NCBI GenBank assembly: GCA_963669155.1
Contig: OZ022589.1
Location: 11,389,465-11,453,464, forward strand
DNA: 64,000 nt
Source: Arbacia lixula
Taxonomy: Eukaryota > Echinodermata > Echinoidea > Arbacioida > Arbaciidae
Direction: 5' to 3'
In this document: piece by piece, positions 1 through 10,715 of the stretch
Layout: each line of letters opens with the position of its first letter
How positions within the stretch are numbered: position 1 is the stretch's first letter
Program-made: the position numbers and the translations under genes
Notes under the pieces: model-generated
Seen by the model: the letters and a program-made list of their open reading frames with translations, nothing else
Told to the model about the DNA's origin: nothing
The model's database searches: none

Positions 1-217
1 AAGAAATTGGCAAATGGAAAGGGAAAGGGAAGAAAGGGAAGGAGCCGCAGTTTTAAACCGCAGTATATTTTGTCCAGTTCAGCATGAAACACGAGTGCTT
101 TAGCCTAAAAAGCATCATGTTTCATGATGAACTGGACAAAATATACTTTAAAACTGCGGCTCCTTCCCTTTCTTCCCTTTCCCTTTCCCTATGCCAATTC
201 CTTTGAGCTGGAGTGTA
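1..217. mobile_element. Palindromic MITE, family A (TA target), copy 1, left end cut
   Basis: Two arms of about 100 bp fold on each other around position 110. The arms carry a purine-rich AAGGGAAAGGGAAG stretch, then GCCGCAGTTTTAAA, and a centre reading AGCATCATGTTTCATG. The right end is CCTTTGAGCTGGAGTG followed by TA. The left terminal repeat is incomplete because the window begins inside it. No protein is encoded; the short open frames across it are by-products of the palindrome. Three more copies lie at 2755, 7881 and 8810. The TA dinucleotide outside the ends points to a Tc1/mariner-type origin, which is an inference. Confidence 0.8.
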
Positions 218-440
218 CATGTAAGGAACATGTAAACATACTGTACTTGTACGTATTGAGTGAGCTTTGCCCTGTAACTGAATACGTAGACCCTTAATTG
301 TCCTTGTGCACAATGCATAAGGATGTTCTGCGGTCTTGTTGTCCTTGATGCACAATACCCAAAGTAGACAAGGTCGTCACAAGCACATCATCATGCTTAA
401 TCGATTGGGTAATGTTGGATTTTAAGGGTTTGCTCAATAC

Positions 441-688
441 AATACTGCCCTAATCTGACAAAAGGAAGCAACTAACAAAAGAGACTTTTCTTGTCATGTG
501 TCTGATATCCCTTGCATTGGCATCAGTACAGTATCACAACCTGTTAGATTGAATATCTCGCAGCGAGATGAATTTTCTTGTCCAGATTTTGCCTGTATGT
601 AGAGAATGCTGGGTACAATCTAAGAGTACCAATAACCCAGATTTGTGTGATTTGTCACTTGCTTCCTTTTGTCAGAGTAGGGCAGGAT
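441..688. mobile_element. MITE with ~28-bp terminal inverted repeats
   Basis: CTGCCCTAATCTGACAAAAG near 445 is mirrored by a reverse complement reading CTGCCCTACTCTGACAAAAG ending near 684. The repeats continue inward as GAAGCAA. The middle is not palindromic and has no coding potential. I could not fix a target duplication. Superfamily is unknown. Confidence 0.65.
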
Positions 689-799
689 AGTCATTAACCC
701 TTTCTGTACCAGATAAAATATTGCATGATTGGGTTTGTATGTAAAAGTTGAGAAAAAAAAAACGTGTCATACAAAGAGTTCAGACTTAAGAAGTCTTAT

Positions 800-943
800 C
801 AACAATTTTCTGCTCCGATAAAAAGAAACGAAACTGTTGAGTTTCAAACTGCACCAAATGGACCTATTGTACAACAATTTTCTGCTCCGATAAAAAGAAA
901 CGAAACTGTTGAGTTTCAAACTGCACCAAATGGACCTATTGTA
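800..943 (+). repeat. Exact tandem duplication of a 72-bp unit
   Basis: Positions 800-871 and 872-943 appear identical. Because 72 is a multiple of three, the frame stays open and yields two copies of a 24-residue peptide (QQFSAPIKRNETVEFQTAPN and onward). The open stretch is short (64 codons), has no recognisable domain and sits among repeats, so I treat it as a recent DNA duplication rather than a gene. Confidence 0.85.
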
Positions 944-958
944 CTGTACATATTGTAA

Positions 959-1266
959 TAATTCAATGAGCTTCTCCTGGCTTGGTACTGAGGGAGTTAA
1001 ATGAAGATGTTCAAATGACTTGGCATGTTAGAAGCGGAAGGCTCTTCACAAGCCAGCCAAGAGCTAGTCTAGACAGACCTTTATTGAATGAAAGAGCTTG
1101 TGCGGAGGGAGGAGGGGGGGGGGGGGGGGGAGGGTGGCGGTGTTTGTAAAGTAATACATACATGTTTGTACATGTAGCTGACATAGTGTATACCCGAATG
1201 CACAGACCCACAACCCCCATGAATACTGCATGTGAAAGACCTCTGCCCCCCCCCCAAAAAAAAAAA

Positions 1267-1308
<42 letters not shown>

Positions 1309-1640
1309 GATGAAGAAAAAGAACAAGAATTAAAAAAAAGAAGAACAATGAATGACCCCCTGTTTCCCCACCATAAAACAACAACAATAGTAGATTCATT
1401 TATTGAAACACACACATATGCACATGGAAGACAACACCTCCCCCCCCCCCTCCTCAAATAAAAAATCAATACACCGCACACACCCTACTTCCACTGGCTT
1501 TTAGTTCCAATCTCCATATTCATACCAATGCTCATTACTCTATCAAACAGCATGTGTTCTAATAGCATGACTCACGAGAAGACCAAGGAGGGGGGGGGGG
1601 GGGGGGGCAGATTTACAATACACAATGAACTGCACGGTGC
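959..1640. repeat. Low-complexity block: poly-G, poly-C/A and (GA)n tracts
   Basis: The block contains a poly-G run near 1112-1130, a C9-A12 run then (GA)n near 1240-1302, a poly-C run near 1440 and a second poly-G run at 1590-1607. The overlapping open frames on both strands are low-complexity artefacts. No gene is visible. Confidence 0.85.
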
Positions 1641-2637
1641 ACAATACATAATACAACATGGTGTTCCCTGAACCTCATTGTATATCTCACCATGCAAGAA
1701 ACCTTCCTTCAAGGAACATGACATGGGTCTATGGCTCTAGGCCTCGGAATCTTAAAGGGCCATACAACTTAGCTTTTGTGGCGCAATATCGTTTAAAGAG
1801 GGCACTGCAATCGACGGCGTTCGGCGGTCTTATCATCCCCACCCCAGTGCCGGCACTGCCCCACCCTCACGATCTGCAAATCTGCAGCGATCTCGTGTGT
1901 GTGTACTACTAGCAATTAACAGCCTTTGACACGCTATGGTGCATGTACACAAAATGAGCACATAATGAATGTAAGTCATTTCTTTGTAACACAGGGAAAT
2001 GAGGGAAATGAGACCACTGTCTGTACAGACCACGTACCTGTTCATAAAGACTATTCAACTTGAATCACTTTCCATGTAGCACAAATTGAATGTAGCTGGA
2101 TAAGTCTGTCTGTAAAGACCATTTCCTCTATAAAGATAACTTGTTCTGTTCCCCTTGAGGTGGTCATCATCCCTCATAAATAGAATGTCCCCCCCCCCTG
2201 AAAAAAAAAAAATGATGGGTCCCCCCTCCCCCTCAGACATACATTTTATGTATGTAGTTGTTAATTATGCACACATGTCATTGAACAGAATTGCTGCTGC
2301 ACTGTTCTCCTGCAGTCACTAATTCTAGTGTACATGTACGAGCAGTAATACGAGCCGGAAGTCATCAGAAATCTCTTTGCGTTCACTGCTGCAAGAAATT
2401 GGATTACGGAAGGGTCTGGGTTCTTGCACGATAATGTGTCTGGCTGTTTGTTTGATATGGTTGAAATGATCTCTCATCTTACTGTGCATGTAAGCTCTCT
2501 CTGTATTGAGTTATGACTAGGCTAACTGGAGACTTGGACCACTGCTAAGGCCCTACACTGCCACAGAGTGAACATAATGTACATGAGATTAGTCCCTAGA
2601 GGCTGGTTGGTGGCTGTGAGCTCCTGTGTTCAACAGT
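1641..2637. other. Non-coding stretch, nothing recognised
   Basis: Mixed-composition sequence with short poly-C and poly-A runs near 2190-2230. No open frame resembles a protein and there is no clear inverted repeat. Probably intergenic or intronic. Confidence 0.5.
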
Positions 2638-3090
2638 ACCCCTTATATCACCAGGTCTGGGAGACCCCACTGGTTTCATGTTAATTGTAATGAGAGAGTT
2701 AACTCCTTATATTACCAGGCCTGGGATACCCCATTGCTTTACTGCATACATGTACACTACAGCTCAAAGGAATTGGCATAGGGAAAGGGAAAGGGAAGAA
2801 AGGGAAGGGGCCGCAGTTTTGAACCACGGTATATTTTGTCCAGTTCAGCATGAAACACGATGCTTTAGCCTAAAAAAACATCATGTTTCATGCTGAACTG
2901 GACAAAATATACCACGGTTTAAAACTGCAGCTCCTTCCCTTTCTTCCCTTTCCATATGCCAATTCCTTTGAGCTGGAGTGTATCTTCCTGTTTATGGTAA
3001 TGAGAGAGTTAACGCCTACATTACCTGGCTTGGGAGACCCCATTGGTTTACTTCACATCTTCATGTTAGTGGTTATGAGACAGAGAAGCT
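2638..3090 (+). repeat. Degenerate minisatellite split by a MITE
   Basis: A unit of about 50-60 bp with core GTAATGAGAGAGTTAAC, then TTATATTACCAGGCCTGGG, then ACCCCATTGGTTT recurs near 2640, 2690 and 2996, with a weaker copy near 3066. The family A MITE at 2755-2980 sits inside the array, so the array is older than that insertion. Confidence 0.65.
2755..2980. mobile_element. Palindromic MITE, family A, copy 2 (complete)
   Basis: The element begins CACTACAGCTCAAAGGAATT and ends with the near reverse complement AATTCCTTTGAGCTGGAGTG, both flanked by TA. The whole ~226 bp is a near-perfect palindrome centred near 2878, so a transcript would form a long hairpin. This is the best-preserved copy of the family here and defines its ends. 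It encodes no protein. Tc1/mariner affiliation is inferred only from the TA target and CA-initial termini. Confidence 0.85.
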
Positions 3091-3177
3091 CCAACAACCC
3101 TTTTTAAACTGGGTTTACTTGCTGCTGTATAGTGGATGTGAGCTGTGACTGAAGATTTGAAGGTACACAGGTCAAGC

Positions 3178-3345
3178 CAACCCATGGCACTTGTGTCCTA
3201 CAGCAAGACACTTAATCCACACTGCTGCTCTGTACCCATGTGTGTAAATGGGTATCCGGGAGATATGAAATGATTGACTGTGCCTTACTGGCTGCCATGA
3301 TGCTAAACTAATCCCTTGGGCTTGGACAGGTGTCCCAAGACTTAC
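3178..3345 (+). repeat. SINE-like dispersed repeat fragment
   Basis: Contains AGCAAGACACTTAATCC followed by CACTGCTGCTCTGTACCCA and GTGTAAATGGGTATCCGGG. I recognise this string as a widely dispersed repeat of marine deuterostome genomes. Exact family and ends are unknown, and no tRNA-like head is obvious here. Confidence 0.45.
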
Positions 3346-3437
3346 ACACATCAGATGACCTGGGTAATAATAAGGTACATTTACAGCATTTAAGGGCTTA
3401 GAGATGACACTTTCATATCAGACACCTTATACAGACC

Positions 3438-3618
3438 GGGTGGTGTTTCACCAAGCTGTTCGTAAGTTACGAACGACTTACGAACGACTGGTGATCCCCT
3501 CTTGTGCTAAGTCAGATTCTCAGTGAACAGAGTGTGGTATTGCATTTTGCAAAAGAAGGGATCACCAGTCGCTCGTAAAGTCGTTCGTAACTTACGAACA
3601 GCTTGGTGAAACACCCTC
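3438..3618. mobile_element. MITE with long terminal inverted repeats (GGTGTTTCACC family)
   Basis: The left arm reads GGTGTTTCACCAAGCTGTTC then GTAAGTTACGAACGACTT; the right arm is its near-exact reverse complement ending GGTGAAACACCCTCC. Arms are about 45 bp around an unrelated ~85-bp middle. Positions 48331-48350 begin with a similar terminus (GGGTGGTATTTCATAAAG), which suggests a relative there. Confidence 0.8.
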
Positions 3619-3767
3619 CTGATATCATAAGTTTTAATCCTAGACTATTTTTTGAAGATTTTTACACTGGCTTTCTTAACCTCATTCTATTTACCTAAAT
3701 CCAGCTAAGGAAATCCATGATACACATACCCTAGACTTCCTTGATAGATAGATTATGATTTATTTTC

Positions 3768-4172
3768 TGTCTCTTGTTTTTAACAAACAAAAGAAAAATT
3801 TAATTTTTTTGAAAGTGCTGTGAAGATTACTTCATGATTAATTCACAAATGATATCAACTTTGGTCAAACATCATATTTCACACAACCTTCCAAAAATAT
3901 TTGTTGTCATTTCTTTTTTGTTAAATTCTTCAAATCAATATCCATTACCACAATCCACAATATTGTGGGTACTAGTATTGAATGAGTTAATGCAATTTTT
4001 ATAACTGGGTGGGCTTTTTATGCCCTGTTGCGACATGAACCGGAGACAGTCTCTTGTTTTAACAAGCAAAAGCAAAATGTAATATTTTGAAAGTGTTGTT
4101 ATGAAGATTACTTTGTGATTATTTCACAGATGATATAAACTTTTGTCAAACATCATACTTCACACAACCTTG
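3768..4172 (+). repeat. Pair of ~122-bp direct repeats
   Basis: Positions ~3768-3892 and ~4050-4172 share CTCTTGTTTT, GAAGATTACTT, GATGATAT, CAAACATCATA and TTTCACACAACCTT in the same order, at roughly 85-90 percent identity by eye. About 160 bp of unrelated sequence separates them. No coding capacity. Confidence 0.65.
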
Positions 4173-5809
4173 AAAATAATACATGGAGTTCAGGCAGATT
4201 GACCAGCAATGCAAAATCACAACCCAGTTGTAGACAATAACTGTACCCTTGTGAAAATCTGTGTGATCATATCTCAATATCAAACTTAAAAAGTATCCCC
4301 CATAACTTTTACATTTTTACGCCCCCCCCCCCCCACACCTCCCTTCCATTCCCATCATCCTTGTTGGGAGTCTGGGGGGAATTGCTAGCCCCCTCCCCCT
4401 ACAATCTCACCTGCCTAATGTATTTGCAGTTATCAGCAACAAGTCCTATAGCCTGGTGTGTGGCTACGGTAAGCCACAGCGTTTAATGCCAATTTCCCTC
4501 AGCATGCTATTTTTGACTGGGAGCATAATTAAAGCTAATATTGGTAATCCACTAGGAAAAAACATCTACTCGTCTCTACTCTCAGCATTAATGTACGTAA
4601 GTACATGTATGCTCTGGCTTGACATGTTTGCATGGCCCAATTCAATGGTGATATATACCGGTCATCGTTTTAAAATATAAATATTTACCCATTTCATGGA
4701 GTTTCATGGTTCTGTATATCTTTGTGCAGATTGAATTCATACAAGATGAATTTTTACCCTGTGTACTTTGTATTAAGTCACTATAAGCCTCATTACTGGA
4801 TTAATCTTCACTGAACTAGTTAATTAATTATCATTTATGCAATCACTGGTGTAATCCACTCAGGACCTCTAGCATATTAGTCAATGTCCCTTTTAAGTCG
4901 CAATGACTTCCATCACTTCCTACAGTCTCCTATTGGATTTTCCCTTCTGTGCCATGTACATGTACGTGTTATACGACTAGTTGCTTGAGTTTTGCCACTT
5001 CATCATTGGTTACCCTGTAACTCCCTTCATTTATCTTCTTTATTCCCATTCTTGTTTCTTCTCCTCTTTCTTGCTTGAAGAAATAAACTACACTCAAAGA
5101 AAAATGAATGCCCAGGCAGGCCACCAATGTCCCACATTATACACATTCCAACACTTTCACACACAAGATTATTGTATGTAGTTTTTTTGGAGAATGAGTA
5201 AACCAGTAACACATTCATGTGCTGAGCTATGAGTAATGCACTGTGTATGCAGCTATACATGTACATATACTGTAGGTCACACCAAGTTCTTTTTTATGTT
5301 CAGTGTGTCTTATCTTAGGACTGTTGTCATACATACATGTAGAGTATATTTCCCAGTTGTATAGCAGAATTCCTTACATAAGTCTGTGCAAAGAGGAAAG
5401 TCACTGACCCAAAGGATGAGAAACCATGAATCATGTTAACAAAAGGGCTGTAAAAATGAAGACACAAGATAAAAGCATTCCATTTATAAAGAGCATACGA
5501 ACTGATACACGTACGTTTCAACTTTCATCACTGTGCTCCTTAAAATTTGGTAATTTCTCTTTTAACTTGGTATAGATCTATATAGGCCATAGGTTTTCAA
5601 TTTGGTAAACTTCCATGGCAACAGCCAATAAGCTCTTAGCATTGCACCTGTTGCCATAGCTAGTAGTTATCACCAATGGAACGGTACGTTACAATAATTG
5701 AAAACCTACAACCTGTATGTATGCAACATGGCCCTGCATATGACTGAATTCACTATTCCAATCTCACGTAACAAAACAATGCAAACGGGGAAAGTGATAT
5801 TCGGCTCTC
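4173..5809. other. Non-coding stretch, nothing recognised
   Basis: AT-rich sequence with a poly-C run near 4322. The open frames here are short and show no domain or codon pattern I recognise. A weak inverted similarity (TTCCATGGCAAC near 5611 and GTTGCCATAG near 5651) may be an old MITE. Confidence 0.5.
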
Positions 5810-6150
5810 CACATGCATGCTGGGAGATCGCTCAGGTGATCTTGATGGGTACTTCCTCTGCCGTCTTGCCCCTCGCGTAACCTCCTCCCCTCGCCTCTCT
5901 GATGAGGCAAATTGTGGGTTCGCTTCCCCCTCCCACCCCCAAACCCTCCCCCTGCCTACCCCTCCCGGCTCCCGCTCACTCTCCACTGAGTCACTTCCAC
6001 TTTCAGCGACTTTCGGGTCACGCAAGTTCTTTTCACGGGCACGGCTTGGAGTGTACGACGAACGAACCAAAAAACTCTTTCGGCAATATATGCAGCAACC
6101 GTCACTTGTAAACAAGGCTGTCTCAGTGTGTCATGAATGCACACCACAAA
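5810..6150. promoter_or_regulatory. GC-richer island, candidate regulatory region
   Basis: This ~340-bp patch is richer in C, G and CpG than its surroundings and non-repetitive. It contains a TGAGTCA AP-1-type site near 5985 and a GTAAACAA forkhead-type string near 6108. Open frames exist on both strands but none resembles a protein. It could be a promoter, an enhancer or an unrecognised 5' exon. Role is inferred from composition only. Confidence 0.25.
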
Positions 6151-7240
6151 CTTTAGGATTACTCATTAGAAGAGAGACAAGTGCCTGTTTTAAGAGCTAA
6201 GTATAGACACTGTACAAGTTCCTTTGTGAAGCACAAAATTGATTTTCCCTGAAGGATACATCCCACTGTACATGAAGATGCACATACTTGTACAGTGTAA
6301 AATATTGGACCAACACCAATCAATGTGTACATACTACATGTGCATGTAGATGTTTACTGACATTGACAGGTCATATATATCAAAAGTACACACATTTAGA
6401 ATGTATTTTCTTGTATGATCTTCTCTTTCAACTCTAACATGTTCAAACGGCTGATCTCATTCACCTCCACATACTGTACAGTACATGTACTACATGTTTA
6501 TGTACTGTATGCATCTGCTTGATGTTGCAATTGGTTTTTTTTTTGTGTGTGTGTGTTTCTCTATCATTCAACTTATGTGTCCATGTTTCAAACTAGAATT
6601 CTGCAGTTTATTTGCTACTTTCAATCAATATTACATGTAGATACACTTGCATTAAAGTCAAAAGTTTCAAGACACCCATTAGTACTTCTTTCTTGTGATC
6701 CAAATATGGTAACACAATTGACGAATAAATGTACTTTTCCACCCAAATCACCCGTGCTTGTTTTGTGAGGCCCCTCAATAATATAAGTCTCAACGGGACT
6801 GATCGGGAAATCACATTCACGTCTAAGCTGCTATGCTTCCATTAGGCGGCCTAAATTCATCCCAATTTGTCATTTACACCGCCTAATCAATCACAGCTAG
6901 TCTGGGGGCCGTTATCGCAGTCTCTCGTCCTTTTAAAACTCCGCCAGTTCCTATTTGAGGAGGAGTGCGGCGGAGATGTGGGGGAAATTAAGGAAGCTAA
7001 GGAGATAAGTGAGATCATCTCCCCTCCTTCATGACAGAGTTGGAGGTCAAGGACAATCACCCTCCCTCCTCCTCCTCCTCCTCCTCCTCCTCTTCCTCAC
7101 TCAATCAGGAAATCTTCATGAATTAGCTCATTGAACGTGTGCCATCCGTTATTACAGGGCTTGAACCACTCATCATTACCATCAATTATACTGACAACTT
7201 ATTATTACTGATGTAGCTACATGTACATACACATATTTAG
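6151..7240. other. Non-coding stretch with possible conserved element near 6830-7160
   Basis: No gene seen. The part from about 6830 to 7160 is complex, non-repetitive sequence with a CCTAATCAATCACAG string that resembles a PBX/HOX site. It ends in a (CCT)n run at 7063-7098. It could be a conserved non-coding element, which only cross-species alignment could show. Confidence 0.3.
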
Positions 7241-7265
7241 CCCCCCCCCCCCCCCCCCCCCCCCC
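7241..7265 (+). repeat. Poly-C run of 25
   Basis: An uninterrupted run of C follows ACATATTTAG. It is one of about ten homopolymer G/C tracts in the window and is prone to length error in sequencing. Confidence 0.95.
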
Positions 7266-7880
7266 ACCTCCCTGTTCAGGCTCATAAGCCATCAGCTGTT
7301 ACTATTACATAATGCACTTCAGTTCCCACTACATACTACAGTGTTGGGGGGGAGTGAACTTACACACTCTGCAATGCTCTGGCTAGATTTAGACTGATGT
7401 AAACGGGTCTCTCTATTTTGCAACTCATCTAATGTAAGATTTCCTAACCTCTTTGGCCAGATCGCGCTGATGAAGCTGCTCATTTGTGAAGTTCATTAGG
7501 AAGCTCATGTGTGATCAGGCTACGTAGCTAACCTGATCACAAAATACATATTACTTGCTTTTTTGCCACTCAGACCTGTTGACGGCACAGCCATCTATAG
7601 CGCTCTAAATCTTTGATTAACCCCTGAATGAGCACTTCTACTCTGTACAGTTTGTGGATAATAGTTAACTCTGTAGATTCATTTACACATAACAGAAGCT
7701 GATAATCTTCTAGGATTATCTTCTAGGACACACTTTGAAGGATTATTGTAAATGAACAATGTAGTGTGAGAGACTGTAAGTCATGCATACCTTGGATTAA
7801 AGCATCATTATCAAGTCTTGGAGTTTACCGGTATGTGGTTCTTGAATGGTCAAACTGTCCATGTACTTCCTTTAGATCTC
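7266..7880. other. Non-coding stretch, nothing recognised
   Basis: No gene-like open frame. A small direct repeat (ATCTTCTAGGATT type) lies near 7705-7728. Confidence 0.45.
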
Positions 7881-7993
7881 CTAAAGCATCATGTTGCATG
7901 CTGAACTTGACAAAATATATCAAGTTTAAAACTGCAGCTCCTTCCCTTTCTTCCCTTTTCCTTTCCTTATGCCAATTCCTTTGAGCTGTAGTG
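7881..7993. mobile_element. Palindromic MITE, family A, copy 3 (right half only)
   Basis: Only one arm is present. It starts near the palindrome centre (AAAGCATCATG), runs through the pyrimidine-rich TTCCCTTTCTTCCC stretch and ends CCTTTGAGCTGTAGTG next to TA. The left arm is missing, so this is a truncated copy. Confidence 0.75.
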
Positions 7994-8700
7994 TATATTA
8001 ACGTGTTGGTACTTGAATAAATCTTTGTGATGATCATTCGGCCAATAAACTAATAAAATAACTGACGAACAGTCGCAAGAGTCTCGGCAGTCAAACATCG
8101 TAGTTTCTTCAGACAGGTGTAAAGGGTGGGAGGAAAAATCTTGACTTTTCAAAAGTTATTTTATTCTAAGTAACTTTTTTAGTGTTAATGGGCCTACAGT
8201 GTAAATTGAAAACAATACTCTTTTCATAATCCTGTTGATTTGCTATGAATCAATGGAGCCCTCAATCATCACACCACAAAATGCAAACAAGCTTACATTT
8301 TTAACCATTTCTTCTTTCTTTACACGCGCATGTGTGAATTGATTAAATGAGCAGGGTCGACTAAACATCAATCAGATGCTATTTTTTCTTATCTGAAATT
8401 GTGACTGATTCAGCCGCCGAGCCTGAAAGCGTTTCAGACACTATCCTGAATCACACTCTCACACACCAGACACATACATTTAGCCTTGATTCAAGGCTGT
8501 AGAATGTGGCCTTTCATCCTTTTTCCTACATTGCTGCAATCAAAATCTAGACATTAACTGTCAACTAAGCAACAATTTCCCCTTAGAACTACACTCTTTC
8601 CTTACTGTGTGGGAATAGGCCATTTTTATGCATTGTTTTGTTTTGTTGTTACTCTCTGTTGTAGTAATTTATTGGTCAATCTGCTAACAATAATAAGCCC
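7994..8700. other. Non-coding stretch, nothing recognised
   Basis: No protein-like frame and no inverted repeat that I could support. The 8330-8470 part is complex sequence and could be conserved non-coding DNA, without direct evidence. Confidence 0.4.
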
Positions 8701-8702
8701 AA

Positions 8703-8775
8703 AATGAGCAGATCTTGCAGGACTTGAACCTGCATCCACTGTGTGCTGGGCAGCGATACTATACCCCAGGCTCCC
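8703..8775 (-). pseudogene. tRNA-like sequence (Ala-AGC-like) or SINE head
   Basis: Read on the minus strand it has an A-box-like GGTATAGTATC and a good B box, GGTTCAAGTCC, inside a GCAGGTTCAAGTCCTGC arm. An anticodon arm can be drawn (CGCTG with CAGTG) with AGC in the loop, but the loop comes out at nine bases and the acceptor ends pair poorly (GAGC with GCTC only). Pol III promoter elements are therefore present in a decayed tRNA or a tRNA-derived SINE. A functional tRNA is unlikely. Confidence 0.45.
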
Positions 8776-8809
8776 GCTTGTCTCAATAATGACAAGATAC
8801 TTAAACATA

Positions 8810-9005
8810 CACTACAGCTCAAAGGAATTGGCATAAGGAAAGGGAAAGGGAAGAAAGGGAAGGAGCCGCAGTTTTAAACCACAGTATATTTTGTCCAGTT
8901 CGATGCTTTAGCCTAAAAAGCATCATGTTTCATGCTGAACTCGACAAAACATACTGTGGTTTAAAACTGCAGCTCCTAACCTTTCTTCCCTTTCCCTTTC
9001 CCTAT
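8810..9005. mobile_element. Palindromic MITE, family A, copy 4 (right terminus lost)
   Basis: The left end CACTACAGCTCAAAGGAATT follows TA. The arm, centre (AAAAAGCATCATG) and most of the second arm match copy 2. The last ~25 bp of the right arm are missing; after TTTCCCTAT the sequence runs directly to the target duplication of the next element at 9011. Confidence 0.8.
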
Positions 9006-9018
9006 AAGCAGATCATAC

Positions 9019-9266
9019 GGTGATTTGCCATTTGGTCCAATCCCAGTTGGTCCACTCACCATTTCGTCTACCATCACATGCTAATATGTATGGGTTAGGG
9101 TTAAGGTAGGGGGTCTGAATTAGGGTTAATGGTTGCAGTTATTGTGTAGATTAGAGTTGTTGATAAGTTAACCCAATATTTTAATCAAAACCGGTATTTT
9201 TAAGGGGTTTCTTGTAGACGAAATGACAGGTGGACCAACTGGGATTGGACCAAATGGCAATAAACC
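9019..9266. mobile_element. MITE with 8-bp target duplication GATCATAC
   Basis: GATCATAC occurs directly at 9011-9018 and 9267-9274. The element between begins GGTGATTTGCCATTTGGTCC and ends with a near reverse complement (GGACCAAATGGCAATAAACC). The inverted repeats continue through AATCCCAGTTGGTCCAC and CATTTCGTCTA, about 55 bp with small gaps. The 248-bp element has no coding capacity. An 8-bp duplication fits hAT-like or P-like superfamilies; the terminus does not decide between them. Confidence 0.85.
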
Positions 9267-9274
9267 GATCATAC

Positions 9275-10715
9275 TGTATAACACCAGAAACAAAGAGTCT
9301 GCACCCTGAAACTTAGACTACACAAGACAAGTCTCAAGACAGTTCCCCGTCTCACACTTGAGGATCAGTTGCTAATTTTAACTCTGTGCCGACATATTGC
9401 TGCCCCTTCCCTTCCTTGCTTCAATATCCATCAGAAAGGGTTTACTAAATGATCCACAAACCTTAAATAAATGCAGTCTCAATCACTCATTCTGAATAAG
9501 CATGAACCAAATTTGAAAACTCCTGAAACTATGTTGGGTTCAAAGTAAAACATATTGTTCAAGTCTCTACTTCTCAGTCTTGATACAAACTTTTTACAGC
9601 CTTTCATGTAGCTTCAAACTTTAACAAAACAAAATACTTAATCATTCTTTTGAAATGAGACATTATTGTACTACATGTCAATGCTTACACGTTGTTGTGT
9701 GTATTATGTTTCTGTTTGATCTCAGGGGATTCCCTGTTTAATGGTTAATTCCCTTATACAGAAAGACAGACAGACTTACAGACTCTGTACATACAGAAAT
9801 AAATACAGATAGGCATACACAACATACTGCACATACACACACGTAATGTGTGTACACTGGTGTCATCTGTTCACTTTGCATAAACAGCACACCTCTTGAG
9901 ACAGAATTTAGCAAAGTGATCATTATCGCAACGTAAATGTCACTGCCTGGTTGCCCCCTGGGCATGAACACAAAACACTGTACATGTACTGTACATAGTA
10001 CATGTATGTACGTGTTTGTCGTCCCCTGCATAAGGCACTACACGGCTGCACTGCTTGTGATGTGCAGTCATTGTATGCCTGTTTTTCGAGCCGGGGTACT
10101 CCATCCGCACAAGCATAAGTTTGTATCCATGGATGTTAATGTCTAAGATAACAGCTACTGTACATTGTACATGACTCCATGTAAATGTAAATTATACCCA
10201 TGCAGACACAACTCACATGCACAAATGAAATGAACTTTCCTTCTTTATTCAATTACCAGTACTCACAGTATTTAATGATGTATTTCTGCTCGGGTAATAT
10301 ACACAAATCTCATAGAATAGTAGATTTTCTAGCATACAGATGGTTAACATACATACATGTACAGTAACTTTCCTGGGAAGCATTTCAGTTCTCACAAATG
10401 TCAGGATTTTTCAGCTGAGATACTATAGACAGGGTGGCCCATTTGCAAAAGTCATGGACCTCCACAGGAATCAGCTCAGCATACCCTAACGATAACCTGT
10501 ATGAAATCTCACAGTCATACATGAAGTGTACAGGTGACAAAATATCCTTGTTTACGTTAGAAACATACAGTATCGTTGCAAACAAAGTCTAAATTCATAG
10601 TTTCGAGTTCATTTTTGGGAGAGAAGTTCTTTTACTGTAATTTCTTCCCTTTTCTGTGGGTTTTCCACAATTCTGTTTTCTAGACCTGCAAAAGGACTAC
10701 CCTGTCTTCAACTGA
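9275..10715. other. Non-coding stretch, nothing recognised
   Basis: AT-rich with several TACATGTA palindromes near 9980-10010. None of the short open frames is protein-like. No mobile element boundary could be supported. Confidence 0.5.

Noticed and set aside
764-958. A gene encoding a 64-residue repeat peptide
   Set aside because: Short, no signal peptide or processing sites, and fully explained by a recent tandem duplication of non-coding DNA.
1011-1481. Overlapping frames of 81-156 codons on the minus strand
   Set aside because: Driven by poly-G, poly-C and (GA)n runs; several frames are open at once.
5753-6200. 120-127-codon frames on both strands of the GC-richer island
   Set aside because: Frames overlap antiparallel, lack any recognisable domain and do not begin or end at convincing splice sites.
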